Positions 28,801 to 32,194 are shown, counted from the stretch's first letter. The stretch: 63,196 nucleotides of DNA from an uncultured Eubacteriales bacterium (GCA_900547975.1 URIX01000005.1:1-63196); one strand, 5' to 3'. Notes: a model not told the origin generated them from the letters alone. Numbers and translations: made by a program.

Positions 28801-29199
28801 GCGAACCTTGCCCCGACGATAGAGAGCGCAAGCGGATTGCACAGCGGCACGACGCTTCAAACGACGACGACCGTAAACGGCAGCAGAGTCAACGTAGTTT
28901 GGTTCGGCACGGCGGAAGTTTATTCCGCGTCCGACAACTCGTTGGTTGCAAGTTACGCGGTTATGTTCTCGTCGGCAGGCACGAGCCTCACGCTTCCCAC
29001 GTCCGCAGACCGCAAGATAGTCTACAAACTCTATGCGGCGGTAGGTACGGTTGTGGACAGCAACGGCACGGTCGTTACCACCGAAAAGGCAACGCAAGAC
29101 TTTGCAAACTCGCACAGCGCAGTTGAAGTCGGACAAACCATACCTGTTGCCCAAGCAATCAGCAACCTTGAAAAGATAGAGTGGAATCCGAGAGGATAA
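1900..29199 (+). CDS. Giant (9,099 aa) multi-modular surface lipoprotein
   Basis: The open frame is uninterrupted for 27.3 kb. The start at 1900 follows the promoter and RBS. The N-terminus is a type-II signal peptide: MRMRK, a hydrophobic core, lipobox LVAC with Cys25, so the mature chain should be anchored in the outer leaflet of the membrane. From about 2.1 to 22 kb the protein repeats a diverged module: amphipathic beta-type runs (LGLDL, GLKLDI), a hairpin of the form LGxYYxGGxxYIDASGLLG, an Ala/Ser/Asp/Thr linker (12 counted), then a DGKLxxxxxxxLV-type segment. Tyr/Gly-rich cassettes (YxGxRYxKxxDGxYVxA) are inserted between them. From about 22.3 kb onward it has Ig-like modules with a GTxxxVPVxW core, resembling Big_4. 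There is no LPXTG motif, C-terminal anchor or enzyme motif. Probable role: adhesin, surface fibre or ligand-binding array; function unknown. A hairpin terminator follows. Confidence 0.93.
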   Translation: MRMRKLSLVLMLVLISVMLFGLVACNPKTGGDIDAPVIPTPSPDNPDIDNATYIGAQDFWNAFKAAALNEAGAEKDKRYIRVDTAFVMGFSKDSSDSLVVARFAGNIDTLDDSNSEILVEFRKLATEINGRTVDQDTICTMAKNGEGTLLFGAYYYEGKLVADMRGIKKGDGVHVVYTDTIDMTKFVSRFKDALEQLDLSSVLYDTLMGYDIGGLVNSLIKIDIAHLTVEQLLVNVLFGASKGTCVDYGNGHQVLRMPCDLGLIVSIIPLVQGLIPENIIGLVKDVLGLDLGKLGALAGMALYVEADIMNGALQGTTFDIDVNLNSYGVEGVEEKYGTFQSEFGIKLGYAKADFAGAPDLDLVGSEEKPGLLKNRNEKNTARQDGEKSLYDAVNESAEKYSFLTLDGAITLTLNFNEKKVSIDNVIGSFGTLISNLLTKNLDPAMLEALKPLFAKEIDFASGTVKLTIKLQADINTRDAKKTRLAAEILGSNGAKRLTAYYTGEKEGVYIDASGLLGYNGTKFKIDDINVNELLNSLVDKVFETIKGAIDGLKGGATAQNIQQAFVDNGEIVIQHGAYSAAEGDGSVDVLSLVSMILDHINVNMDGNIFNIRDISVDLSRDILDTIFSLVFTGDNAGADIPITGALLKYVNNGAQQNKNLTLSAELGVREYNEANTEYSLAPLIGLALGVDITFGKINNLPDFEATFEKLESELDQNEGAYLPILKNGALNTDLLHVNVSTGLTLDIETLKGELAKIEVNMPEKEIGTMFKGILLKALIELGNIDGGLKLDINADIDLTGGLDTSAILDLLLKSSAKIAISKQSDNEEVLALYLQDGWVYLKADLLCISVKQIKLNVRELIDMLGKSSNDSSSNQALVADEKEDGKDGMDINAVLGFVAGIIDGFKLGNHALEVVLVSNLFEQVLGLLNIDGVKIEFASTEFDGGIRIALNDGLNLPELQLGVFVSLGNNVNLDLSINGLSAGLNDKANDYLLKDNRQSDDFTEILEYPFLGLDLTLGLNVTADQGARELVFGEGKYWLDSNGQYVEIEKTPVPDGYTGKLYYKDSDGIYQEENITKATLAFDEPLNLNYELRIAGQLDLSPIVEYLLGATQINTKGNVSELMIELTGKKTSDIGGQATAERKVLLGLYYTGGSLYIDASNFGVDKVRTDVDLYEIILALLAKDSTVVVNGAKGTEAMTAEDNDQNDAAARKALALDIIATLSSDNVKLQIAKGLTDILYQLIGIDASDITAWAQIAWANVKDKFDNKPVRIALDVNNDAGQQIGGAEIYIGTTVKGENGETLSPLKLEIGGDAVEPIKIVRDGQKMQEMASYVQSEGNVFGDIDLFNDYGDVTIPSIYAEIQGTFTVGALQGNKSWTVGEWIATFLDDSNPELNSFIRQLLLTYKVPVEAGANIGFRIALNAHLNPDVPVDLTQNVVFKKYENSKLADLAKYVEVYKLNGTKYVLLTDEERTTFDGDVYLKQYVAGGIALAEVTDLNYRGEGYVLVDGNYVKIKVTDENQEQYANDKIYTAASLLDIAYIASHSDVAIEIYNEKITLVDKMSNAEKLEHVILALRLQSTGENAQGQAVSTVYLDLSNDFHLALTNIDLGALLGGLIKGGDKDGKNGTATASADGGIDLMGILGKVLGGIIGYIGVDTEGLQINFAEALVATLVQMLAGKQVDPEKFIKLNSDRSYLAFAWKNDYKLELNLQIDPVYVGFELSSVKLALGKKGGVLPEDFDPNVYTTAENLSTLSLNVDLGLDLQLKGQDEQVRLEKYLDLFIADLGIKLGIDMFDDIEYNIGLSLGANLALNEPNDSNIVLEVKNKITNKNILAFYVEGQNIYLDFGSLGRQPVYLEGTNLCDEICKYVIGLLGNLDSIVKNGASVAADEVVANSADEQMQLVLDITDGKLGALVMQNVLVGLIAALTSKDGSTDIANIIEKLDLDISVGVDLQLDPSIAIDVNVDSKLIALGVSVENIDVATGTNSNAYAAIREKAQKGIRGDDKFVLLTNDEKATYEGKRYNKDGDKFVEAENGDYRGYYTEMSNAHIIEVDLSLIVDYYASATYTLVTDQRALETQSPLDRYSYSKNEQRFVQDPNGTYVREGFAFDKLLDFVLNMDGLQSILATMLPQIRINTDNEEVRFDVLKDKFSVGDLLKRLGLNLVLSDKMDDGFKLDIKARLNLQKIGMEDMSKIDWKNLNLDIDTILKGLEAYVGIDFDYEHEGTNAKIGIYLEDGIVFVDMDGIGGPRVQVGLIDLLEKLGIALGTSSSNSEASTAADTTDGSDATDSDKTNDKVSVGQILNMIVSKIVLAGKPWIIGGNTNRIDQLGVFVRANFINDLFSMLLKTAINSENTVVDESQSGLFIYPQTDKFAYCGVDEALALQLKLALANKKDPIDRETGELSSKSQYLIDLNLGLDAKVGLVSVDTNYQPLLDNDEKLEFISLDDYIENIVKLSGGFLGENYQRETSLKDNAIYYAFDKDDNGEYLLKTGMYRKPNFTVDANGTYVLGEDGEYRLINDGETLPEGTKRYAKEDLTGVQMYSRSYATVKTGEDGKQYAYTVKYDVDPDGVYVYDAENDVYVNKNDASAPESNTFYSRVDNPITVTEKDADGKETTRHALASEVKLYNKCGKTAYQDQNVSLSVSGLIYFNSASAEVVNAGGLLPNAFRDMIINLQTMAAFNAGVGLRVSANIDLAALDLQGLASGGTFGDFINNSDLSKVELAIEFLEVDDKGYFVKYDTANGTDNGNEKVLGGMYLSGGTFYLDLTGMVSTAENYSKIENFVDFAKKVIEKFNKKDDKENGAQTASDEAETRSSQRDAVLLLAYSDAQFQIQITKALIAFVLKMFMPDLGSLEEVFDVFNISLGVDIGQPVYKSVKELAATDPDLYAKFQNEYKGDRYRKYETEDLSQKADTDTYYVAGNAYYLASTTKVYEVTVDGENVTPVDGERLRFADGNLEAGKTYAVLENGVYVVIANKVQGKYVHPNANYYAKVEGNTDPVSLRSYRMYRRTDGVESVTDTYIEGDTYIRYNGEERQIEELRSRLFGYVKDENGDYYRTIDLYNKISDYYIGLDAAIGCVNMGLKLGGIELGFGAGEELLPAYIRDGKAHSCFDNGKEIEYTDETKNSYTFEDIPTNMFYDTIITVGFSVELELGVTEGKLDFGKILSSIIGDLTGVVVEMPSTAKGYSSAHFRLDVSLMVDIYDLTKSELKIELINMTETGYESLWLGAYYVNNTIYVNLKDAFNIQKFAIGGLNIAEILKDYIIDFDSDDEYFVAGGSQTASTSEAFVASGAQSSAVDLSDKELALSILINRDLLTLKLGDKLFDTILEYIPEDLLGFDIKDLFYQEVNGGLQVEINTSDSINLSVDVALGLDGDRYNADSEYVKLTDETAKAEQNESLANKVNGSANYYVFKQSDTGHYVKSGNSVRAITSKEENDVKAGDRYAKYKVQTDEGVNVPYLVEVLDNGKGDGSEVLSKTHLPMLAVGEESIVIYKHVAGAVANKSYVGDGGKYDMTLELGLAIKNLDVAFTNSRTYVLSGDELAEYTNMDDVDRFTLSETIDITTQFKSGTGNDIDLSAVLQAFFPSLTAEQLLVIKAQADDGGDVNRSLQLVLDVDIQVAALLNFMRTELVKYTDDDDQFDGDMDLFKVIELLKKVFEKLKKNTDSLTKLIADIASYVNLSVRLQTKGGNDSEYHDMLGIYMVGGTFELLSEEEKTNVTSEHYVDPSERFDHYFETKNGSYYLDETTGEYNYITSDAFAGTRYSYDSSYCYKNEKGNYKRVNGGLFVDLSYFNIPSLRVDANEIRKLVSGIIAQSSTEAMAAADDTPDDGEKEKISFPLVKDDKILGYIRTFAYGLQITSRYIKVLANADYINSILSLVMGENAIQFDDSKFVNKPNVTLYTDNTRYSYENAQDVINEFKTKVTGLDKSSDEYKKYAKELESTLTKSKYLFDIVSYTGEGNENKGIYYKDSDGAYVQKSELSTVERKAYDEQVKVGKASYYDVKKVNVYIKLAEKVYVLYADATQTQLNKCEKVAELQNNYLVRVPKLYYYASENAEEPVAVNFRYSVVKPLQARNEFLSVNLYLWNHKLSVAINAPSVGVTKFQYITGQEAIDDNYRLVKADEVLEEGTKRYNRNDDGTYTEAENGKYVAQEKPKYAIKSVAAGARYINTDEDIYTSVDKESDGLSNWEFDYYTGGKFDVQKYSDAENYAGPRYYEYKGELIAITKDSLFVKNGNQYVQAALDKTAETPTTSWALFPDFIAEIENNGAEYYVENTAKTAYVRVQRTFIYKKYTYNTEKKVLLPATDDCAPKDYFIKVQQNSSVEKPDFSKPEYAKYAYKEYVDSDNLYYISLALRGSLFIQAGKIYFDYATYKGVYNSVVNKITDENLYQEVPNSVLEKIAYKKFQGDYVRVTDTTEIAQLKNKGLYVLVNGELDEKYSGANEVLGDVLGNLLGAMTGKFQIAEDMTFNIYFSLRLNLGFKLYILPSFSIDIRDLDVAIDVWGEQNDLLDDGTGKNYVTSKDRDENNYKVKLLDGTKPHILGIYYDNDKDTGKAGLYIDAEALLGKEAKLFVDMSEYSLEEVITGLVAGIGKGSSAQDASVASDDVTNLNPDKQSADTTSLFVNIFTNALALNVTSGFAKVLIKELMPDNASIADMLPNLKVYLKQNLRPYDITIGAILFNEKGDVPVFNLGLNIQGLNGVDGESSSIEFGRKEDILKTQQGSNAIFYYANFYRDNGNTDYSNYYGKNYNAKDYVKLKRDEATGYDYIENADGSKGALYTGTDADGKTFAGPEDRYMKAAPVMSEVLASRQMAFKGDLYTDVDGVYMLVYKRLNDIAGNNNLDEDTYREYRNLVNTNQFATYTGTLYVVDSNGNFVKTDKDTLKGFTGEGNLQYALASNYTSATVSEKSKAVVYNGQTYYPIDTNGNGYTDMSEADTFARNYPSAKVYKQVTDFTNYTKALALNLGDLLGGGTFDVASVLAGLESVELGMSLDIKATLDDVINWTYQFTRFIDDPQISQYLYFIATSLQANKEFQSLIGLSVDLKAYLKLANLVKMIAGDKSVGILQALEGAKIYLELTYETNFHGNQKPQAFLWVEIRGGKLYLNLDMSEIGDIVGWGDFFSYGVVDGLDLSSILGSSSTTASAQAFTAADDEEANTGLIPANIWSVLNVVLGRLLIANDFITVGLNETLIADLIGMLADSDSAVLQGISEFLPKLHTTDTKDTSGITINFYGNSPSIDINLGFKVGTLYYETVNNFNAMYGNDGKYFKGSNWSGTTFKQETSGEYTVGNGADNDNTYVLVSTDDYALVTYAYPAWDGDTYDYDATANKFTKHTESGTKGAYLKQGDFAIAISLGKLYAKVNKDFSVDKDEKFADRNDDKTIKYVYVESANGEYVKNADGTYRLATAADIEEAHYAKQASYGNYVKLQNATAHLEMSIEISLYGSGKAAGKANEIDLSEILDMIMGLINPGSAISGSQLKLNIVNEFGNDQGAFLTLDLVANIDVETYKVELGLELNKKTASMTTAKTLLGVYLIENAVYVDLSGILGETAKIAVTDLNLDGLLEGVLGKFLGQEESTDASGASVASKEDIGTIEKNKDHLREYAYFMINVTPQKLLLQLNADLVNAIYKKIMAIRGLEQKDLIPDIGDLLVRVDASESGAKKYVKMTDEEKAKHNGKTYKKVGVRYVEVTDGTKGDYKQDGNKTTISLNLRFSDGLYFCLDIPAGSITKDISQSVASVFGLSVAEKDFYKSISDKELSSYDGTRYAKKSDGTYETASDYVDGVTYYAPMVKRIDDKELSTYSGDKFVKNANGNNVLSSLAISEATYYAQSTTYTKLVLKDGKLYDGATEFQGAVYVKRYGAYELSAGANYVATTNYYKQDVTYVALTARDGMLYNGTELFKGDKVYVAKTETAENGETTTSYELSTRYTFYPYYALKKEQVPRDYIEILSLDLESLVNGTGTFDISSLNLPTIGLKASLNFTMTSKNLKPGQTGYDESLAGWTKNLLANLLSGQAIFGQFGTLTWQDENTLTDGGKVYDGKVYVKNAKDEYVLYTEKTYAKGTKYFKYTLAPINITMANEINLTIDIAANINLAPILAYGIGGILYSDIAVDIMLGKPVGTKLLSLYYLGSSRLMKKDGVNWELGMATSGAYTSNEIYSDALYVDASGLGLGKIKFQGIAGLLGVTPSYGAKTASGASVSADATTSDANTVGANAAASNALYLQIDIQNGRLGVSFNNAFITTLIGMLGLDLGDIELPPIKSVKLDVNLGAKGLDSINLNALLDSVGTSANVKIDNVELGFGESMVESANLIEQVKTGYTGLTFSKTSGIMNLIQNAIDSLKPGLSINIQNKVWQLTQARKVATLYQDSSITLTGKKILTSTKIDGSSSSPEKYNIHLDLASNRTSIGLKAILGGNNIFITDLSLPSGLVGNIAGLVSALKCLDLGSMMGKSPLLALVNGTDGDDATYEYPSAKTAAETSTTAASGWNKDKTSYTYPLNLENLIKSVEVNLFNDNGYWPYFDKATAVSNGAGKISVKVKLNKDSYNELIIMVTSILMGLMKDKINSDNGEPYFGDVQKARDGKTSITGKGLSSYLIDGIGDTNEITKFYDGLDALVKRGATTQEKVNYVEPFARSLPVTLTKWALLFALDAANISLGYGTIQNLASEVIEGLNFLIGGILPIPFASGEIDPSVNIYVDLNPTASEYGCTGDQVVKPGIQAIEIMVNAEKNGTGTAMKYNKAQTTTKSEMNRMANEGGAVAAGSADSTTNELSNAWDFFMLRITPYSIVDTSAQKFNTGMLYFDDAESAEKVTNEVAAPTEIVIDDPATRSGNAVKSDGSSVPVTLRDSAFLDATVFPQYANVKFPVYLSGKQMQSYDSSGDYKDAVGTQIVWDAATVDLTAATSEDTNGRRLAGYVYGYALNVVLYAIPVYVTNDKEAQTQSIKGYYNINGKYTEKALGIDIDTNSSKYMAELPDLVRIPFRTGGKYTFATYLKDSAGNMAYAVINPISGAPSENGYQILVQPTQEEIDKGATANLNKDGNKCLLMPAYIAGLKTVKDKDGNDVYQTVKIKNEDGTEVEYYVLDRNKLPKGKQFPAGTIDWNTDDFKYDWQGSTEWTTGAGSNVVKVGFTYQWGLGKAVTDTISLTAKNYKISRLTSMSNNESGTVTQNFKSERDSNGNYTTILELKAMDIDASMQNLVTYLGGFRLVNGKFINESSMTGFDVEWDTTELAKALNAITTKDSSGNDVVNYYKGLDVTVKAKVGGKRFSIFTSVTKNLVSTDKSGFVGKSESFAGKFAQEVNVRIVVKPYVFASMANALVFDQYRYETITAASFGNSFRINVKDASGNTRVENLTVGNGLSVEAPFIKAGETYLNAYNNAVHKLTSDEITYEGYSNQRAYPLYAKLVIGTEYSGKQEVYVPIEVNAVKPSAVTISVEHGNTLNPKWYERYDEFNVSVGKNTYTMFPDWTTVQYYTNAACTKLKSQQNIFDGGTIYAQVEAYATADGTKDGTKLALVNTGKKDESGKPVYSAQKITLRLNVEQQTIQSVNFFYDETIGDVAAYLRKYASDEAKLAELEAKLADIDNYTGSVYQQTHEKDGTWYGIDPINFATNPSDYFKTSDWGDAKGGTPVKVNLVNGESYIAFVRAFDTVVSGKDVKGTGNTQTCYMTIGNNKVSFYVNIPSYEFVGGAMSDAESKLTYVDGKVAGTKDDAKDDTLKLAYNVFDKWKLPSTATVQTAQGVGDTTVDVKWVDYAAPNKDEVKSDADGKLYVERKYFFFDGLTMRYPSADAFTAKIYLENFNTEVKEIVPDGMSLKYDVFDKFEFARTATVYMNDGTKHENVPIRWESTSMPTADEIEQGSFTRKIRILGAYVEGQDIYSDYVVTVNNDFKIDTLLNEFKTEITGDYKAGNFAIDVAKDNFYQGLPKSANVKVGTKTIPVTLAWSDNYTAESGFNGNMTLTITSKDGDNVVLESDVNVAVKVESAGITGLAKGQKYDLDPYAMSSTLFESGSLQEVKVSGSDNTQYVAVEYDFDNQAFYDNVASRFGKKYKVAVTYKYNAGKNDNVETGEIEVYVVGRSIMFMSDYADRSIVVDTFLNKDASYLANKMRITTTGGDVFDAYFDWSDVDKLIKSGKSNTAYMATAIVGVEKANGGYVLADITDDDKVNPTYVAIEDYVEYKQKTNPNFALTNEKRYMLAKQRVNIPVTVLDRTIADAELLLGNTDLEYLYSDSSKYSTITDTLVGKTNGAYDGRYIDIVYNKATGMPEQYVYNNHFAYVGASKLPDTMQLTFVNGDVGKYYITYENAPTASDLAGLTTTLDRKMTVHVYDMETKKIEVMDAFEMSIKIRVSKVTLTNSDLAYNDMSVGSYKYNKDVYADRANTVYDTSKYASTATFYVGAQFMLAQTWWTDGRSANGSKYDYNSTYTKRHGFTDTDGEVYPGIYSVYSVGSKFKAEGEEGNYEGVKFYIYNADTKNYALYNGTVKYDSANTTYKSESGQDLYILVYVTTQTLNASWNADGVNYTYRGGNVAVEATLTSRVKGNGATAKVDVTVHVNNSRVNGEATLVSGDTCSLLSGGKFVIDPYENGNVFARKTGYSGDRYEKSSAATSGYVKNNLDGTYKLVDGQYVELTEEELNRDYANFPTRLTVTLANGTNVDVPVTWDFSGVNVTYAGGEYYAYAIVNYDGAYNYKATDSSSANEVGTQRIRFNVKVLDRRIRAGKDGIANETELKKLAGYAYGVSSGVAAFVNPYEYIKPTMPTELSLNERQADGNYKAMTYSTRSNERKLVWSFDEFRPSYNGGVIYVTAKLIGIDGNVQTYKIPFLVQKMEATAIKEAQTTVGSNGVTKLAPKSGGYSSTINSGVATESFSIDPNDPNRLSMPFMYIATFKVSTPNYDAANDKVTGFTVVTEPKDLDFFYAIVSMPADEQYTVTSSGITTSASGNTATIQLGDQERISVKVVQTNANLAPTIESASGLHSGTTLQTTTTVNGSRVNVVWFGTAEVYSASDNSLVASYAVMFSSAGTSLTLPTSADRKIVYKLYAAVGTVVDSNGTVVTTEKATQDFANSHSAVEVGQTIPVAQAISNLEKIEWNPRG

Positions 29200-29236
29200 C
29201 GCCTTATCGAAACCGCATTAATGCAAAACGATACGC

Positions 29237-29263
29237 AAAAGCCTCGCATTCAGCGAGGCTTTT
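29237..29263 (+). terminator. Terminator of the giant gene
   Basis: AAAAGCCTCGC-ATTCA-GCGAGGCTTTT: an 11-bp stem including the A/T ends with a 5-nt loop, 38 nt after the stop codon; the T-run continues weakly as CGTTTCTT. It confines the giant gene to a single-gene transcript. Confidence 0.85.
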
Positions 29264-29449
29264 CGTTTCTTGCAAAGGGTTTTTTGAAAAATTCGAATGC
29301 GGCATATAGGCATAATAATAAGGCGTATCGTCATAATCGAGCGGTAATAAAATAAACGAAAAACGAGCAGAAAATCAACAAAATATGCCGATTTTTTGTC
29401 AAGTTCGGTTTGCGTTTTGCAAACATAGCGGCGCAAGTACAAATTTTTA

Positions 29450-29477
29450 TTGAAAATATCGCCGCTTGTGATATAAT
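29450..29477 (+). promoter_or_regulatory. Promoter of the SPFH/zinc-ribbon gene pair
   Basis: -35 TTGAAA (29450-29455), 16-bp spacer, -10 TATAAT (29472-29477). The leader to ATG 29506 is about 22 nt and contains the GGAGG at 29496-29500. Confidence 0.6.
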
Positions 29478-29505
29478 ACATATAATAAAAGCAACGGAGG
29501 CACTT

Positions 29506-30621
29506 ATGGGACTCATCAAAAGACAACTTCTCAAAGTTATAAGTTGGGAAGACAGTTCTCAAAATACATTAGTTCACAAATTCGAATATGACGACAGATA
29601 TGCGATTATGAAAGGTTCGGAACTCATCGTTCGCCCCTCGCAAGCCGCCATATTCGTGTATCGCGGAAGCGTATGCGACGTTTTCACCGAAGGCAGTTGG
29701 AAACTCGACGAAGGTTCGACGCCCGTACTCACCGCGCTCGCAAACTGGAAATACGCGTTTGAAAACCCCAAACAAATCGACGTTTATTACGTCAGTTTGA
29801 AAAGATTCACTCAAATGAAGTGGGGCACGCCCAATCCCGTTATGATGCGCGACAAGGACTTCGGAATGATTCGTATCGCAGGTCACGGCGAGTATTCCTT
29901 CCACGTTATGAATCCCGAGCTCTTTATGAAAGAGATTTTCGGCGCAACGCATTCCTACAAGACCGAGGACATCGAGGAGCATCTCAAATCTTTGGTGCTT
30001 GCACAACTTACGGATATGCTCGGCGAATGCGAGATTCCCGCGCTCGAACTTGCAGCAAACTATCTCGAAATCGGCGACACCGTATGCAAGGAAGTGAAGC
30101 CCAGATTCAACGAGCTCGGACTTGACATCGATTCAGTCATAGTGCGCAACTTCAAGTTGCCCGAAGCCGTCGAAAAGGCGATGGACCAACGCACCACTCT
30201 CGGCGTCTTCGACGGCAAGATGGGCGAGTACGCCCAATACGAATCCGTGCAAGCAATGCGCGACGCGGCAAAAAATCCCGGAATGGGCGGTATGTTCGGC
30301 GCGGCAGGCATCGGTCTCGGAATGGGCGCAAGAGTGGGCAATCAATTCGCGCAAAACCTCGACGAAGCGCAAACTCAAAAAGTCAAATGCGCAAAATGCG
30401 GCGCGTCCGTCAAAGCGGGTGCGAAATTCTGCCCCGAGTGTGGCGCAAAGGTCGGCGCAGAAGAAACCGTAAAATGCTCTAAATGCGGCGCAAGCGTTCC
30501 GCAAGGCGCAAAATTCTGCTCCGAATGCGGTCAACCGATGAACGTCGTATGCCCCAAGTGCGGTGCAAAAGTTAAGTCGGGTATGAAATTCTGCCCGGAA
30601 TGCGGCGCAAAAATCGGCTGA
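29506..30621 (+). CDS. SPFH (band 7) domain protein with C-terminal zinc ribbons, YdjI-like
   Basis: A 371-residue cytoplasmic protein. The N-terminal ~270 residues read as the YdjI-type SPFH domain (MGLIKRQLLKVISWED start; KGSELIVRPSQAAIFVYRG strand). A Gly/Met-rich hinge follows, then three CxxC-x(n)-CxxC zinc ribbons at the C-terminus (CAKCGAS, CSKCGAS, CPKCGAK, each with a partner CxECG). In Bacillus subtilis, YdjI works with a zinc-ribbon membrane protein and a PspA homologue in a membrane-stress response; no PspA gene is present here. The start at 29506 is chosen for GGAGG 5 nt upstream; an upstream TTG at 29410 overlaps the promoter and is rejected. The zinc-ribbon membrane protein gene follows after 23 bp, probably in the same operon. 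Confidence 0.88.
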   Translation: MGLIKRQLLKVISWEDSSQNTLVHKFEYDDRYAIMKGSELIVRPSQAAIFVYRGSVCDVFTEGSWKLDEGSTPVLTALANWKYAFENPKQIDVYYVSLKRFTQMKWGTPNPVMMRDKDFGMIRIAGHGEYSFHVMNPELFMKEIFGATHSYKTEDIEEHLKSLVLAQLTDMLGECEIPALELAANYLEIGDTVCKEVKPRFNELGLDIDSVIVRNFKLPEAVEKAMDQRTTLGVFDGKMGEYAQYESVQAMRDAAKNPGMGGMFGAAGIGLGMGARVGNQFAQNLDEAQTQKVKCAKCGASVKAGAKFCPECGAKVGAEETVKCSKCGASVPQGAKFCSECGQPMNVVCPKCGAKVKSGMKFCPECGAKIG

Positions 30622-30644
30622 TAAAGGATAAATAGACTTTCACA

Positions 30645-31718
30645 ATGGCAAACGATTTCGATTACAATGTTTCGGCTGTCGTAAAGTGTCAAAACTGCGG
30701 CGCAGATATGGTTTATGACCCCGAAAAAGGCGCGCTTCATTGCTCGTATTGCGATGCAACTCGCACAATCGACAGAAGAGTGTGCTACAAGCGCGATTAT
30801 CTTTCGGCACTCGACGAGGGCGAGGTCAAATTCGACAATTCGACATACAAATGTCCCAACTGCGGCGCGGACGTCAAACTCGCGCCTTTCGACACTGCAA
30901 TAAAATGTCCTTATTGCGGCGGTACGAACGTTGTCGAACTCGAAGATATGAAAGGGCTTAAACCCGACAGTATTCTCCCGTTTGCACTTTCTCAAAATCA
31001 GGCTTCGGATGCGGGCAAAAAGTGGATAAAAAAGAGGATTTTTGCACCTATTAAACTAAAAAAGAGTTTCACGGTGGATAAATTTAAGGGCGTTTATATT
31101 CCGTCCTACGCATTCACTACAAACGCCGATTCCACTTACGACGGACGACTTGGCGAACGCCGCACGAGAACCGTCGGAAGCGGCAAGGATCGACATACCG
31201 AAACCTACATTGAATGGTACACGGTAAACGGATCGACAAACAACTTCTTCGAGAACGTGGCGGTTGAGGCAAGCACGCAACTCAATCAAAAAGAGTTGAA
31301 CAAAATCTTGCCCTACGACACCGACAATCTCGAAGCGTACAACAAGGACTATATCGCAGGCTTTTCGGCAGAGAAATACGACACCTCGCTCAAAGACGGA
31401 TTTGACGTTGCAAAAGGTCAGATGGACGACACCATTCGCAAGCGCATAATCGACGGCTACGGCGCGGACGTCGTGGATTATCTCAACGTGCACACCTCGT
31501 ACAAGGGAACTGCGTTCCACTATATGATGTTGCCGCTTTGGGTTTGTGCGTACGTGTACCGCAAAAAAGGATATCGTTTCATCATCAACGGCAGAACGGG
31601 TAAGTCCACGGGCAAATCGCCCGTATCGCCTCTCAAAGTCGCAATCGCGGTGCTTTTGGCGGTCGGTATAGTCGCGTTCATCGCGTGGTTAGTGCTGACG
31701 GGACAGACCGAAACCTAA
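30645..31718 (+). CDS. Zinc-ribbon protein with C-terminal membrane anchor, YdjG/YdjH-like
   Basis: 357 residues. Two N-terminal zinc ribbons (CQNCGAD...CSYC and CPNCGAD...CPYC) occupy about residues 15-90. A soluble domain of unknown fold follows, then a single hydrophobic helix near the C-terminus (VAIAVLLAVGIVAFIAWLVL), so it is predicted to be tail-anchored with the zinc ribbons in the cytoplasm. Together with the SPFH protein just upstream it resembles the ydjG-ydjI membrane-stress genes of B. subtilis, where such proteins recruit the SPFH and PspA partners to the membrane. The RBS is weak (AAAGGA about 16 nt from ATG), suggesting translational coupling or lower expression. It could equally serve as a general membrane scaffold. 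Confidence 0.82.
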   Translation: MANDFDYNVSAVVKCQNCGADMVYDPEKGALHCSYCDATRTIDRRVCYKRDYLSALDEGEVKFDNSTYKCPNCGADVKLAPFDTAIKCPYCGGTNVVELEDMKGLKPDSILPFALSQNQASDAGKKWIKKRIFAPIKLKKSFTVDKFKGVYIPSYAFTTNADSTYDGRLGERRTRTVGSGKDRHTETYIEWYTVNGSTNNFFENVAVEASTQLNQKELNKILPYDTDNLEAYNKDYIAGFSAEKYDTSLKDGFDVAKGQMDDTIRKRIIDGYGADVVDYLNVHTSYKGTAFHYMMLPLWVCAYVYRKKGYRFIINGRTGKSTGKSPVSPLKVAIAVLLAVGIVAFIAWLVLTGQTET

Positions 31719-31927
31719 GCCGCAGACAAAAGCGTTAAATCGTAAAACGAAAAACGAAAACGTCAAATAGTAGACGATAAGACGAAAAGTGCGACGAAGA
31801 CCACACCAAAGCGATTGTCGCATAACGGCAATACAACAAAACGAAAGCAGGAACGAAACAAGTCGCAAAACTACTTGAAACTAACGAAAACAATTAAAAT
31901 TTATATATCTTTACGGAGGTAAAAACA

Positions 31928-32128
31928 ATGGTAACAAAAGATATGCTCATTATCGACGTACTCGCACAAGGCGACCCCGACAAACTTGCCGAAGTGTTGC
32001 AAGATAGCGGAATGCACTGCTTGCATTGTATGCTCGCACACGGCGAAACTCTCGAAGAAGCGGCGGCAGTACACGGAATCAATGTGGACGAACTCGTTGA
32101 AAAACTCAATGCGGTTATCGAAAAATAA
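31928..32128 (+). CDS. DUF1858 (hybrid-cluster-protein-associated disulfide) small protein
   Basis: 66 residues, with a strong RBS (GGAGG, 31915-31919). The sequence follows the DUF1858/TIGR03980 pattern: MVTKDMLIIDVL at the start, a redox-type CLHC pair (GMHCLHCMLAHGETLEEA) and a helical tail. These small proteins occur in anaerobes, often near hybrid cluster protein or iron-sulfur genes, and are presumed to be disulfide or metal-binding partners; none of those partners is adjacent here. It stands alone with about 210 bp of purine-rich noncoding sequence upstream and a terminator downstream. Confidence 0.85.
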   Translation: MVTKDMLIIDVLAQGDPDKLAEVLQDSGMHCLHCMLAHGETLEEAAAVHGINVDELVEKLNAVIEK

Positions 32129-32170
32129 CGGTATAAACGCATAGAAAAACGTCAAAAAACATAGAAAAAA

Positions 32171-32194
32171 ACGCCGTTTTTTCGGCGTTTTTTT
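32171..32194. terminator. Bidirectional terminator between DUF1858 gene and spmB
   Basis: ACGCCG-TTTTTT-CGGCGT flanked by A-run on the left and T-run on the right; it can stop the plus-strand DUF1858 transcript and the minus-strand spmAB transcript. Confidence 0.85.

Noticed and set aside
31719..31927. Small gene or RNA in the purine-rich spacer before the DUF1858 gene
   Set aside because: Only imperfect AAACGAAAAACG-type repetition is seen; no start with RBS, no stable hairpin and no convincing promoter spacing.
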